Below, in pieces: positions 27,026 to 36,046 of a stretch of DNA of 36,353 bases. Under the pieces are notes generated by a model. It saw only the letters and a program-made list of their open reading frames with translations, did not search any database and was not told the origin of the DNA. Both the position numbers and the translations under genes were made by a program. The DNA is from an uncultured Pseudomonadota bacterium (lineage in GTDB: Bacteria; Pseudomonadota; Gammaproteobacteria; Ga0077536): assembly GCA_902597385.1 (NCBI GenBank), contig CACJXQ010000019.1, positions 1 to 36,353 on the forward strand, written 5' to 3'. Within the stretch, counting starts at the first letter, position 1. Each line of letters begins with the position of its first letter.

Positions 27026-28383
27026 TTCTCTTTGACCCGACTCTGAATAGCGTTTTTAAAGGCTATACCACGAGCTTCGAAACCTGAGAACATATCTAAG
27101 CTACTACAAGCTGGCGATAATAACACCACTTCCCCATCTGCAGCAAAAGCTGAAGCGACACCTACTGCTGAATTCATACAGTTTGCACGTATACTAGGTA
27201 CCCTACCCCGAAGTAGACGATAAAAGAATTCAGCAGATTGACCGATTAAAACCACAGTATGGACTCTTGCCTCAATGGTCTTAATTAAATCTTCCACATT
27301 TCCTCCTTTAAACATACCTCCAAAAATTAACACTCCCTTTTTTTCTGATAGGCAAGCGTTAATGCCTGCCTTGGCGGCTGATATATTGGTAGCTTTCGAG
27401 TCATCTATGAAAGTAATGCCTTTAAATGTTCCTACCAATTCAACCCTATGAGATAATCCCTTGAAAGTTTGCAATCCTCTTATAACTTTTGGACTTAGTT
27501 CTGTAACGACACCACAGATAGCCAAGGAGGCTAAGGCATTTGTAATATTGTGCTCACCAAGGATCTGAAGTGATTTAATATCAGCATACTTAACGCTTCC
27601 TTTAGAGAGATAATGTCCTTCACAATCTCTCGTGAGACCATAATTTTCGTTTGTTGGCTCGTGTTGACCGAACCCAACTTTTTGCCCAGAAAACTCTACG
27701 GAATTCAGTACATCATCATCACTGTTAAGTACTGCAACCTGTGCATTCTTCAAAATCTTTAATTTAGCCTTTAAATAGTCTTGCACACACCCATATCTGT
27801 CCAAGTGATCCTCTGCAAAATTAACAACTGCCGCCACAGTTGGTTTCAGGGAATAAGTAGTTTCAAGTTGAAAACTCGACAATTCCAGAACGTAGAAATC
27901 TGGTACCGGCTCTGATAATAGATCAAGTGCTGGACGCCCAATATTACCTCCTTTTAACACTTTCAACCCACCAGCCTTCAACATATTGCAAACTAAATTG
28001 GTGACAGTAGTTTTACCATTTGTTCCGGTAATAGCGATAACAGGTGCTTCAACGAACTGGGCAAATAGCTCAATATCACCAATAACCTTTGCACCGTATT
28101 GAGCAATAATATCGAAACCCAAATCAGCTTTACCTACCCCAGGACTAATAATTATGTACTGACAGATTTCTAAAAAATCATGATCGATTTCACCCTTTAT
28201 GAGCGGAGCCATATGTTCCCAATTCTCTTTACTTTGAGGTGGCTTTTCCCTCGTATCCATAGCAACCAGTCTAACGCCTTTTTTCAGTAAAAATCTGGCT
28301 ACGGATTGCCCAGTAAGACCCCAACCAATCACTACAGCATCGCATTTTAATTGATTTTTTGTATTTCGTTGAAGAAAGGCCAT
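27022..28383 (-). CDS. murD: UDP-N-acetylmuramoyl-L-alanine--D-glutamate ligase MurD
   Basis: The 453-residue Mur ligase has an N-terminal substrate domain (VIGWGLTGQSVARFL), the ATP loop TGTNGKTTVT (119-128, K124), the ELSSFQLETT segment that binds UMA, and NFAEDHLDRYG. HRVELVG, FIDDSKATNISA and LSPACSSLDMFSGFEARG follow in the C-terminal domain. It adds D-Glu to UDP-MurNAc-L-Ala in the cytoplasm. Seven bases separate it from mraY, one of the few non-overlapping junctions in the upper half of the cluster. Confidence 0.97.
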   Translation of the reverse strand: MAFLQRNTKNQLKCDAVVIGWGLTGQSVARFLLKKGVRLVAMDTREKPPQSKENWEHMAPLIKGEIDHDFLEICQYIIISPGVGKADLGFDIIAQYGAKVIGDIELFAQFVEAPVIAITGTNGKTTVTNLVCNMLKAGGLKVLKGGNIGRPALDLLSEPVPDFYVLELSSFQLETTYSLKPTVAAVVNFAEDHLDRYGCVQDYLKAKLKILKNAQVAVLNSDDDVLNSVEFSGQKVGFGQHEPTNENYGLTRDCEGHYLSKGSVKYADIKSLQILGEHNITNALASLAICGVVTELSPKVIRGLQTFKGLSHRVELVGTFKGITFIDDSKATNISAAKAGINACLSEKKGVLIFGGMFKGGNVEDLIKTIEARVHTVVLIGQSAEFFYRLLRGRVPSIRANCMNSAVGVASAFAADGEVVLLSPACSSLDMFSGFEARGIAFKNAIQSRVKEN

Positions 28384-28390
28384 AGAAATC

Positions 28391-29473
28391 TCATCGAACC
28401 TTTAGGGTGGCTAGGGCAAACAAAACCAAAAGAGCGGTAACTATCCAAAAACGAACAATTATTTTTGGCTCCGGCCAACCCTTCAATTCAAAATGATGGT
28501 GTATGGGGGCCATCTTGAATAGGCGCCGGCCCGTAAGCTTATAACTAGCAACTTGAAAAATAACAGAAAGGGCTTCTATAACGAAGATGCCTCCCATAAT
28601 CAGAAGAAGCAGTTCCTGGCGCACCATCACAGCCGCTGTGCCTAAGGCCGCCCCCAAAGAAAGAGAGCCAACATCACCCATAAAGATTTCTGCCGGATAA
28701 CTGTTAAACCACAGAAATCCAAGCCCAGCACCCACCAACGCCCCACAAAAAACACATATTTCACCAACACCCCTAACATAGGGTAATGCCAAATAATTAG
28801 AAAAATTGATGTTGCCAGCTACGTATGCCAGTATAATTAAAGCGCCACCAATCATCACTGTTGGCATGATTGCTAAACCATCTAAGCCATCACTTAAATT
28901 AACCGCATTACTTGTGCTCACAATGACTAAACTTGTGGTAAAAAGATATAATAAGCCAAGTTCGTAATTGATATTTTTAAAGAAAGGAAAAATCAACGTT
29001 GTCTCTGCGCTACTCTCGGCATAAAAGAAGAGTAGAAAGGCTAAGAGTAGCGCGGCTATCCACTGCAGGAGAAACTTGATCTTAGCTGAGAGTCCATCTG
29101 AATTTCGTCTAGATAGCTTAAGTAAATCATCTACGAGGCCGATTAGCCCGAACAGAAAGGTTGACAATAGAACAATAATAATAAATCTATTCGATACATC
29201 TGCCCACAGTGCGGTGCTTATTCCAATAGATATTAACATCACGGACCCTCCCATTGTGGGAGTACCGGCTTTTGATAAGTGGGTGCTTGGACCATCCGCT
29301 CTAATGTTTTGGCCTATCTGTAGTTTTCGGAGCAAAGATATAAAATAAGGACCAATACAAATTGATATTGCTAGTGCTGTTATTACCGCTAAAATGGTTC
29401 TCAGTGTTAAATATTGAAATACATTAAAACCTGACTGATATTCAGACAGATAAGTTGAAAGCCACAAAATCAT
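28391..29473 (-). CDS. mraY: Phospho-MurNAc-pentapeptide translocase MraY
   Basis: The 360-residue polytopic enzyme has ten expected hydrophobic helices and the family motifs [16 protein letters not shown] (61-76), the Asp-Asp pair of LVDDLLKL (Asp115-Asp116), and [24 protein letters not shown] and the HIS-rich [15 protein letters not shown] are also present. It transfers phospho-MurNAc-pentapeptide to undecaprenyl phosphate at the inner membrane, making lipid I. The ATG overlaps the murF TGA as ATGA (29470-29473). Length equals that of E. coli MraY. Confidence 0.98.
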   Translation of the reverse strand: MILWLSTYLSEYQSGFNVFQYLTLRTILAVITALAISICIGPYFISLLRKLQIGQNIRADGPSTHLSKAGTPTMGGSVMLISIGISTALWADVSNRFIIIVLLSTFLFGLIGLVDDLLKLSRRNSDGLSAKIKFLLQWIAALLLAFLLFFYAESSAETTLIFPFFKNINYELGLLYLFTTSLVIVSTSNAVNLSDGLDGLAIMPTVMIGGALIILAYVAGNINFSNYLALPYVRGVGEICVFCGALVGAGLGFLWFNSYPAEIFMGDVGSLSLGAALGTAAVMVRQELLLLIMGGIFVIEALSVIFQVASYKLTGRRLFKMAPIHHHFELKGWPEPKIIVRFWIVTALLVLFALATLKVR

Positions 29474-30831
29474 CGGTTCTCCTCCGAAATGATAAGTGCA
29501 TTTACTACGACCTCTAACTGCATTGCGCGAGAGCCCTTCACAAGCAAGTTAATATCCACTTCTGATTCAACCGAAACTTCCAAAATTCGGCTGATCAGTT
29601 CCTCCTTGTTCGAAAAGTGCTCAGCCAAACCTTCAAATCCGTTAGCTAAGTAAGCTCCCATTTCACCAATCGTAAACAATCGATCTACACCAGCATTTTT
29701 CATCTCCTTACCTGCCTCACGATGGTATCTACTGGACAACTCGCCTAGTTCTTTCATGTCTCCCATGATGACCCATTTGGCGCCATTCTTATTTCTCAAA
29801 ACATTCAATGCAGCAAGTAGTGCAGAAGGATTTGCATTATAAGTATCATCAAGGATGCTGATTCCATTTTTTCCCTTAATGGGATAAAGCCTGCCTTTTG
29901 TGGGCATGCAAGAAACTAGGCTTCTGACAACATCTGAAATTGGAACCCCAACTGCATAAGCAGCGGCCGATGCCGCTAGAGCATTGTTTATATTATGCAT
30001 CCCTAAATAGTTTGTGGTCACCTCACAGGTTCTTCCACATAATCCTAGAGAGAAACTACTACGATCCCCAGTTAGATCTTCTCTCTCAGAATAAAAATCT
30101 CCGCCTGACCCAAAGGTCCAAATTTTCCGAGCACCCGCCAGGTCAGACCAATAGCCAAAATAATCGTCATCTGCGTTTAGAATCGCTACCCCATCTTTAG
30201 GTAGGCAGCTTACCAACTCCCCCTTCGTCTCAGCTATAACATCCATGCTTCCAAAGCCAGTGAGATGAGCGGGTGAGCACAAAGTAATCACACCGTAATT
30301 AGGCTCCGCTATTTCGGCTAGATAGCTTATGTCGCCCTTTCTAGCAGCTCCCATCTCTAAAACAACCGCTTGAGTTTCGGAAGAAAGTTTAAAAAGGGTC
30401 ATTGGGAGACCTATTTCATTATTCATGTTAGCTGGAGTAGCGAGAACGCTGCCCAAACTACGTAAAATTTCAGCCAACATATCCTTAACAGTTGTCTTCC
30501 CGGCGGAACCAGTCACCCCAACTATTGGACAGGAGAATTTTCTTCTCCAGAATCTCGCAAGGTTACCTAGAGCTAGTCTCGTATCAGAAACTTGAATTTG
30601 GGGTAAATCACATACTAAGGATTTTTTACTGACTATCGCTCCAACTGCGCCCCTCCGCTTAGCGTCTTCCAACATTTCATGGCCATCAAAATTAGCTCCA
30701 ATCAGCGCGACGAACAGTTGGCCCACAGACAATGATCGGGTATCGGAACTCACCCCACTGAATGAAGCATCCTGTCCTAAAAGACTCCCATTAACAGCCT
30801 TACTAACATCAGAGAGTGTTAAACTAATCAT
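29470..30831 (-). CDS. murF: UDP-MurNAc-tripeptide--D-Ala-D-Ala ligase MurF
   Basis: This Mur ligase of 453 residues has [15 protein letters not shown] as its ATP loop (K112 from this start), then [26 protein letters not shown] and [11 protein letters not shown]. It attaches the D-Ala-D-Ala dipeptide made by Ddl to complete the pentapeptide precursor. I chose ATG 30831 because the protein then begins MISLTLSD, matching the usual MurF N-terminus, and because GAGG lies a few bases upstream; it overlaps murE by 8 bp. A GTG at 30861 would add ten residues with no homologous counterpart and a 38-bp overlap. Confidence 0.95.
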   Translation of the reverse strand: MISLTLSDVSKAVNGSLLGQDASFSGVSSDTRSLSVGQLFVALIGANFDGHEMLEDAKRRGAVGAIVSKKSLVCDLPQIQVSDTRLALGNLARFWRRKFSCPIVGVTGSAGKTTVKDMLAEILRSLGSVLATPANMNNEIGLPMTLFKLSSETQAVVLEMGAARKGDISYLAEIAEPNYGVITLCSPAHLTGFGSMDVIAETKGELVSCLPKDGVAILNADDDYFGYWSDLAGARKIWTFGSGGDFYSEREDLTGDRSSFSLGLCGRTCEVTTNYLGMHNINNALAASAAAYAVGVPISDVVRSLVSCMPTKGRLYPIKGKNGISILDDTYNANPSALLAALNVLRNKNGAKWVIMGDMKELGELSSRYHREAGKEMKNAGVDRLFTIGEMGAYLANGFEGLAEHFSNKEELISRILEVSVESEVDINLLVKGSRAMQLEVVVNALIISEENR

Positions 30832-32341
30832 AGCCTCCCTCTGATAATATTTTTCTGACACTTAAAAAGTCATTATGCTCTGATTTTTTTCCATTGATCT
30901 CTTGGAACATTTCATGGCCTTTACCAGCAATCAAGACAATATCGCCAATCTTTGCAGAACTTATCGCCGCTTTAATAGCTGAGAATCTATCGTATATTGT
31001 TAGGACGCGCTCACGGTCCTCAATCCCCTCAAGAATCTCCTCAACAATATCCTCGGTAGCTTCAGAACGTGAATTATCTCCTGTTAGAAAAATCAGATCC
31101 GCACCTAGACTCGCTACGCTACCCATTTGGGATCTTTTGGTTCTATCTCTGTCACCCCCACAACCAAAGACTACTATAACCCTCTCTTTTGAGAGAGCCT
31201 TAAATGCAGACAGAGCGGCCCCAAGGCCTTCGGGAGTGTGTGCATAATCAACAAAAACAAAAGCGCCTCTCGACGACTGCCCACAATATTGCATTCGCCC
31301 GGGGATACACCCTATTTCAGGCAAGAATCTCATTATACCTTCGGAGGAGTATCCAGCCGCCAATAATGCCCCTACAGACAGCGAGACATTTGAAACATTG
31401 AACCCTCCTAGAAGTTGCGTCTTGAGATCTAGAATCTTACCCTGGTAGGCTAACGAAAATTTAGAATAGCCAAGAGAGCAACGAATGTTAGAAACTGAAA
31501 TGTCTGGGCGCGCTCCCCCAGGAAGATCAGAGCCTACAGCCACTCTGAGGACATTTTTGTCCGCATCGATCCCCTTAGATATAGTTCGACCAAATTCATC
31601 ATCAAGATTCAATATGACGTTTCTCACATCTTTACGCTTAAACAAACTCAGTTTAGCCAGCTTATAAGCATCCTGGGACCCGTGATAATCTAGGTGATCT
31701 TGTCCTAGATTTGTATATAAGGCCGTATCTATATCCAGTCCGTTAAGACGACCCTGAGAAAGCCCGATAGAAGAGGCCTCTAAAGAACACGAGGTCGCCC
31801 CATCCATTAGGAATTTCCTCAACGCACGGTTTATGGTTATAACATCTGGAGTTGTATTTGGAGTTTCTAACATTCCTCTAGAATTATCCAAGCCAATTCC
31901 TAAAGTTCCAAGATAGCCACAGCTTCCATCCAAAATCCCTATTATTCTGGATATCAAATAAGAAACGGTAGTCTTACCATTTGTTCCTGTTACGGCATAA
32001 ATTTTAAGTAATTTAGATGGATCACCAAAGAATCTACTTGATATTTTCCCTATTAAATCCTTCAGTTTTGGCACCACTAAGAACGCAACTTTGCTTGGCG
32101 GATTCAAAAGAAACTGCGTTTCGCTCACAACTGCAGTGGCACCCCTGCAAACAGCATCGCTTATGAAATCCGAACCTCTTCTTGTCGAACCACTCAAAGC
32201 AAAAAAGCAGCTCCCTTTCATTGCCTCCCTACTATCTATTGTAATATCTGAAATATGACGGTCTAAATATGGTGGCACCTCACAAAACCCTGCTAATAAG
32301 TTAGATAAGGTACTTCCAGTATTTCGAAAGGAACCGCTCAT
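30824..32341 (-). CDS. murE: UDP-MurNAc-L-Ala-D-Glu--diaminopimelate ligase MurE
   Basis: The 505-residue Mur ligase has the ATP loop TGTNGKTT (118-125, K123), TPNTTP, a carbamylation-type lysine near 230 (AYKLAKLSLF), DYAHTPEGL, GCGGDRDRTKR and GKGHE near the C-terminus. It adds the third residue of the stem peptide, normally meso-diaminopimelate in Gram-negatives. The diagnostic DNPR motif reads D422-N-S-R425 here: the arginine that contacts diaminopimelate is kept but proline is replaced by serine. I still expect diaminopimelate specificity. The ATG overlaps the ftsI TGA (ATGA, 32338-32341). Confidence 0.96.
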   Translation of the reverse strand: MSGSFRNTGSTLSNLLAGFCEVPPYLDRHISDITIDSREAMKGSCFFALSGSTRRGSDFISDAVCRGATAVVSETQFLLNPPSKVAFLVVPKLKDLIGKISSRFFGDPSKLLKIYAVTGTNGKTTVSYLISRIIGILDGSCGYLGTLGIGLDNSRGMLETPNTTPDVITINRALRKFLMDGATSCSLEASSIGLSQGRLNGLDIDTALYTNLGQDHLDYHGSQDAYKLAKLSLFKRKDVRNVILNLDDEFGRTISKGIDADKNVLRVAVGSDLPGGARPDISVSNIRCSLGYSKFSLAYQGKILDLKTQLLGGFNVSNVSLSVGALLAAGYSSEGIMRFLPEIGCIPGRMQYCGQSSRGAFVFVDYAHTPEGLGAALSAFKALSKERVIVVFGCGGDRDRTKRSQMGSVASLGADLIFLTGDNSRSEATEDIVEEILEGIEDRERVLTIYDRFSAIKAAISSAKIGDIVLIAGKGHEMFQEINGKKSEHNDFLSVRKILSEGGYD

Positions 32342-34083
32342 CGACCTAAACCATCTCCCTGATTTAAAAGACCGCCCGATTCAGCTACTAGGCTAGCGTC
32401 TCGCACCATCTCAATATCTAAATCGGGAATGATACTTAGAACCCTTGCTGCCTCTTTCATAACTGATGCAAATACGGGAGCTGAAACTGAGCCACCACCG
32501 CCTTCTGATGGATTATCGATTACTACTACGCCTACCAATTTTGGTCGAGTAGCTGGAAATATTCCTGCGAAAATTGCTGTATGTTGGTTCTCCAAATACC
32601 CACCTCTAGTAGACTTCCTTACTGTTCCTGTCTTACCCGCCACCGAGTAACCGGGAATTTTTGCCAACTTCCCAGTTCCCGTGTCGACCGCTGTAAGTAA
32701 CATATTCCGCATTTCAGCGGCCACGGAGCTCTTTAAAACACGCTCTCTTGAAACATTACTAGATCTTTGTTTCACCAAAGTAAGGGGTATTGATAAACCA
32801 TCATTCGCAATTACATTATAAGCTTTTGCCAATTGGCAAGCAGTGACAGCCATCCCGTACCCATACGATAAGGTGGCTCGCTCAGTAGGATGCCAAAATG
32901 CAAAATCCTTAAGGCGACCAAAGGATTCACCGGGAAACATTAATCCCGTAGGATTTCCAAAGCCAACAGTGTTTAACATACCCCAAAGCAATTCTGCTTC
33001 TAGGTCTTGCGATATTTTTATTGCGCCCACATTGCTTGACTTAGCCAATATTTGTCTTACGGTCAAAATACCGTAATTTTTCACGTCCCCTACCCAATAG
33101 TTTCCCAGTTGAAAGCGCCCTGGAGATGTGTCAATTTCGGACTCAGCATTGTAAAGTCCATTCGAAATAACCGCAGCAGCCGTAAAGGGCTTTATAGTGG
33201 ATCCAGGTTCAAAAGTATCAGTAACGGCCCTGTTTCTGACTCGATAAGGCTCCATAGTACTTCGTCGATTTGGATTGAACGAGGGTTGGTTTGTTATTGC
33301 CAAAACCTCCCCACTATCCGCTTCTAAAATAATCAGGGAACCTGCTTCTGCATTATGCTTTTCTACCGCTTCACTCAAATATTTGAATGCTATATATTGC
33401 AATCTTTGGTCCACAGTTAGTACTAGATCTTTACCTGGTTGCGGATAATTAATTATGGTTGCTTCTCTAATAATATTTTTCTTTGCGTCTTGAAATATTC
33501 TCTGTTTACCCGGTAAGCCGGCGAGATAGTCATTGTAAAGAAGTTCCATCCCCTCCAAACCATTGTGATCGTCCCCTGTAAAGCCCAAAAGATGGGAAGT
33601 TTCCTGTTTATGAGGATAAAAACGGCTTAGCTGCTTTTCGAAGCCAATACCTGAAAACTTTAGCTCTCTAACCTGATTAGCAATTTCAGGAGAAATCAGC
33701 CTAGGTTGAAGATAGACAAAATTAGCTTTTTCTCGCGAAGCCATACGTCTATTGAGATAACCCTCTTCTTGACCAATTACCTCCTCTAATTCGGCCCAAC
33801 GTTTCTTTTCTGAAAGAAACGCTTGTGGTCGAACATAGATTGATTCACTTTCCACGCTTATTGCTAAAAGGCCACCATCTCGATCTAATATTTTTCCTCT
33901 TACAGAGGGAATGCTTTCAACTTTATTATATTGTTGCTTTCCTTTATTGATTAAAAAATCTCTATCCTTTATCTGAATGTCCACGACACGTACTAACAAA
34001 GTAATGGCCAACATGAAAAAGAACATTATTACGAAAACATGCCTATGCCTTAGAGAGAACTTTTTTGCTTGTTTAGAACTCAT
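32338..34083 (-). CDS. ftsI: Septal transpeptidase FtsI (PBP3)
   Basis: The 581-residue class B penicillin-binding protein has a cytoplasmic tail, one membrane helix (about 15-35), a non-catalytic pedestal with VRGKILDRDG (61-70) and a transpeptidase domain. The three catalytic motifs are S295-TIK298, S349-S-N351 and K484-T-G486. It cross-links septal peptidoglycan strands made by FtsW and is the target of aztreonam/piperacillin-type beta-lactams. ATGA overlaps link it both to ftsL upstream (34080-34083) and to murE downstream (32338-32341). Confidence 0.97.
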   Translation of the reverse strand: MSSKQAKKFSLRHRHVFVIMFFFMLAITLLVRVVDIQIKDRDFLINKGKQQYNKVESIPSVRGKILDRDGGLLAISVESESIYVRPQAFLSEKKRWAELEEVIGQEEGYLNRRMASREKANFVYLQPRLISPEIANQVRELKFSGIGFEKQLSRFYPHKQETSHLLGFTGDDHNGLEGMELLYNDYLAGLPGKQRIFQDAKKNIIREATIINYPQPGKDLVLTVDQRLQYIAFKYLSEAVEKHNAEAGSLIILEADSGEVLAITNQPSFNPNRRSTMEPYRVRNRAVTDTFEPGSTIKPFTAAAVISNGLYNAESEIDTSPGRFQLGNYWVGDVKNYGILTVRQILAKSSNVGAIKISQDLEAELLWGMLNTVGFGNPTGLMFPGESFGRLKDFAFWHPTERATLSYGYGMAVTACQLAKAYNVIANDGLSIPLTLVKQRSSNVSRERVLKSSVAAEMRNMLLTAVDTGTGKLAKIPGYSVAGKTGTVRKSTRGGYLENQHTAIFAGIFPATRPKLVGVVVIDNPSEGGGGSVSAPVFASVMKEAARVLSIIPDLDIEMVRDASLVAESGGLLNQGDGLGR

Positions 34084-34343
34084 CGTATGTTGACGATTTC
34101 TATGTCTTTAGGGATATACATATTTAGTTTTGACTTTGCCAAATCTTCAATACGATATGAACTCGCAAGATGCGTGTACTCCAGGAGTAGCTTATTGTTT
34201 TCTAATTGCAACTCCAATATTTCCTCGTTTACCTCATAAAGATCATTTAGTGCATATCTTATGGAATGCCGAGTTTCCACTAGCCCCACTGCAGAAACAA
34301 AGGTCAATATAATCAGCGCGACCAAGAGGATAATCTGCTTCAT
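34080..34343 (-). CDS. ftsL: Divisome protein FtsL
   Basis: The 87-residue bitopic protein has one N-terminal membrane helix (about residues 4-20 from this start) followed by a leucine-zipper-like periplasmic coiled coil (ALNDLYEVNEEILELQLEN) and a conserved LGM/LxMYIP-like end (KSKLNMYIPKDIEIV). FtsL with FtsB and FtsQ activates FtsWI. I chose ATG 34343 because it forms an ATGA overlap with the rsmH stop, matching its neighbours; a GTG three codons upstream (34352) is the alternative. Identity rests on size, topology and place between rsmH and ftsI. Confidence 0.93.
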   Translation of the reverse strand: MKQIILLVALIILTFVSAVGLVETRHSIRYALNDLYEVNEEILELQLENNKLLLEYTHLASSYRIEDLAKSKLNMYIPKDIEIVNIR

Positions 34344-35254
34344 ACCAGGCACTCTAGAGCTCGCAATCTTGCACTACGCGATCTTCGGTTAGCCTGTATT
34401 TCCTCTCTAGTTGCCCTTATTGGCTTTTTCGTGAGGAGCCGATAATTAGGCGACCCTTTACCAGACAAACCGGTATCGACCTTAGAAAGATCTCGGAAGT
34501 GGTGCTTTACTAATCTATCTTCTATCGAATGAAACGAGATCACCAAAAGGCGACCACCTTTTTTCAACATGCATAAAACGGATGCTAAAATTGACTCTAA
34601 TTCTAAGAGTTCCTCGTTGATAAGTATTCTAATCGCTTGAAATGATCTTGTAGCTGGATCAATTTTATAGCTACCCTTTATCGAAGAACGAATAATATCT
34701 GCCAAAATGCCAGTAGTCTTAATAGTTTTATCTTTTCTGTAATTGACTATTTTTTTTGCAATTTTTCTTGAGAACCTCTCCTCACCAAACCTCCATAGGA
34801 CATCTGCTATCTCTTTTTCAGGGGCACTATTTATCCAATCTTCTGCAGTGCGACCTTTCTCTTGGTTCATTCTCATATCTAACGGCCCATCAAATTTAAA
34901 ACTAAACCCTCTAGACGAGTCCTCTAACTGCGGACTGGACACACCTAAGTCGAAGAAAATGCCATCTATTTTTTTTCGCAGGGTAGAAAGAATCGAAGGA
35001 ATTTCGGAAAACTCGGAGTGAAATATCTCAATCCTAGAATCATTATTCGCTAGAGCTTTTGCACAAGATATAGCACAGACGTCGCGGTCAAAGACGAGCA
35101 GTCTACCAGAGGAAGAGAGCCTACTTAGGACAATCTTACTATGGCCTCCTCGACCGAAAGTTGCATCGATATAGACACCACCAGGTCTAACATCCAAAAG
35201 GTTCTCGAACTCACCAGAGAGAACGGGCAAATGTAGTTGATTGCTAAAATTCAT
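34340..35254 (-). CDS. rsmH: 16S rRNA (cytosine1402-N4)-methyltransferase RsmH (MraW)
   Basis: The 304-residue SAM-dependent methyltransferase begins with HLPVLSGEFENLL and has the SAM loop YIDATFGRGGHS (29-40), DGIFFDLGVSSPQL, RGFSFKFDGPLDMRM and LVISFHSIEDRLVKHHF. It methylates N4 of C1402 in 16S rRNA at the P site. It is the second dcw gene, with ATGA overlaps to mraZ (35251-35254) and ftsL (34340-34343). Its expression should therefore follow the MraZ-controlled promoter. Confidence 0.97.
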   Translation of the reverse strand: MNFSNQLHLPVLSGEFENLLDVRPGGVYIDATFGRGGHSKIVLSRLSSSGRLLVFDRDVCAISCAKALANNDSRIEIFHSEFSEIPSILSTLRKKIDGIFFDLGVSSPQLEDSSRGFSFKFDGPLDMRMNQEKGRTAEDWINSAPEKEIADVLWRFGEERFSRKIAKKIVNYRKDKTIKTTGILADIIRSSIKGSYKIDPATRSFQAIRILINEELLELESILASVLCMLKKGGRLLVISFHSIEDRLVKHHFRDLSKVDTGLSGKGSPNYRLLTKKPIRATREEIQANRRSRSARLRALECLV

Positions 35255-35709
35255 AAGGATAAAGAATCCAAACCGTTGGACTTAAGGGAGTCCGCATTTT
35301 CTACGGAGTCCAACCAAGAGTCCCTTTCTTCTTTCCAAACTATAGAATCCCATATCTCAAGCTTATTTCCCTGACCAAGCAATACGCTCTCTTTTCCTAA
35401 ACAAATGAGAGTCCTTATTTCTTGAGGTAGCAAAATTCTTCCCTGAGGATCGAGGTTACAATCGGAAGCATAGCCCCTCATTATCTGTTTAGTTCGACGA
35501 GTTTGTTTATCAAAGTCACTAAGGGAAGTTAATACCTCTTCAATTCTCTCCCACTCTAGCAGCGGATAGATCCAAAGGGCTCTATCCCAAGGATTTAGAG
35601 TTAGAACTAAATCAAAGACTTGTTCTCTATTAAGGAGATCCCTGATTTTGGTAGGCACAGCAAAACGACCTTTCGAATCAACTGTAACTTTATGGATGCC
35701 TCTGAACAT
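35251..35709 (-). CDS. mraZ: Transcriptional regulator MraZ
   Basis: The 152-residue protein begins MFRGIHKVTVDSKGRFAVP and contains two SpoVT/AbrB-type half-domains, each with a DxxGRxxxP motif (Asp11-Pro19 and Asp87-Pro95), as in the ring-forming MraZ family. In E. coli it represses the dcw promoter by binding direct repeats and counteracts RsmH. The reading frame stays open upstream to 35850 but that region holds the promoter and operator, so the family start at 35709 is correct. A three-repeat operator lies about 75-100 bp upstream, consistent with autoregulation. Confidence 0.96.
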   Translation of the reverse strand: MFRGIHKVTVDSKGRFAVPTKIRDLLNREQVFDLVLTLNPWDRALWIYPLLEWERIEEVLTSLSDFDKQTRRTKQIMRGYASDCNLDPQGRILLPQEIRTLICLGKESVLLGQGNKLEIWDSIVWKEERDSWLDSVENADSLKSNGLDSLSL

Positions 35710-35780
35710 AATTAGATAAGAATTTTCGACCTGACTAAGACGACAAATAAAATCGATAATGAAAAGATCGAAAAAACATA

Positions 35781-35813
35781 TAAATCCCACTTTTTTCCAC
35801 TTTAAACCACAAT
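35781..35813 (-). promoter_or_regulatory. MraZ operator: three 10-bp direct repeats
   Basis: On the minus strand GTGG occurs three times at exactly 10-bp intervals (plus-strand CCAC ending at 35810, 35800 and 35790). The last two copies have AAAGTGG context and the final one reads GTGGG. Characterised MraZ sites are such repeats (TGGGN boxes in E. coli, AAAGTG-type boxes in Mycoplasma). The array begins a few bases after the predicted transcription start, where bound MraZ would block initiation or promoter escape. Confidence 0.85.
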
Positions 35814-35820
35814 AGGCATA

Positions 35821-35850
35821 ACTATACGGATTTTGGAAGAAAACTGTCAA
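35821..35850 (-). promoter_or_regulatory. Sigma-70 promoter of the dcw cluster (Pmra)
   Basis: A consensus TTGACA (35850 down to 35845) is followed after 18 bp by TATAGT (35826 down to 35821), a 5/6 match to TATAAT. The predicted start near 35814 leaves a leader of about 105 nt before mraZ and places the three MraZ repeats from about +4 to +29. Because nearly all genes from mraZ to ftsA overlap or abut, this is probably the main promoter of the cluster. Confidence 0.75.
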
Positions 35851-35948
35851 GAAATAGAACGGCTTTTAAGGAGATTTTTGTATCTACAACAAATACTTAG
35901 GCGCTTCAGGACCACTTAAGAAAGGACATTAAAATCTTCAAAGAGATG

Positions 35949-35968
35949 AAAAAACATGATAAATCATG
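35949..35968 (-). terminator. Weak candidate terminator of rnpB
   Basis: On the minus strand the inverted repeat CATGA-TTTA-TCATG is immediately followed by six T residues. It lies about 80 bp beyond the end of RNase P RNA. The stem is short and A/T-rich, so it would be weak; there is no better hairpin-plus-T-run in this gap. Confidence 0.3.
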
Positions 35969-36046
35969 ATGATATGTAATAGTCTTCATACAATAACTTA
36001 AGAAAATAAGAAAAATCTGCAAAAACTCTGACTTTCCAATGAATTA

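Larger units (their letters stand above)
35710..36046. other. Intergenic control region between rnpB and mraZ (337 bp)
   Basis: This is the only stretch above 300 bp without a gene. It contains the dcw promoter, the MraZ repeats and a weak rnpB terminator candidate, described separately. The remaining A/T-rich part (about 35851-35948 and 35970-36046) shows no convincing gene, repeat array or further promoter. Confidence 0.7.

Noticed and set aside
30894-31247. 117-codon plus-strand open frame inside murE
   Set aside because: It is antisense to the conserved C-terminal domain of MurE and looks like a codon-bias shadow.
35710-35850. N-terminal extension of MraZ to 199 residues
   Set aside because: The added 47 residues have no counterpart in the family and cover the promoter and MraZ repeats; MFRGIHKV at 35709 is the standard N-terminus.
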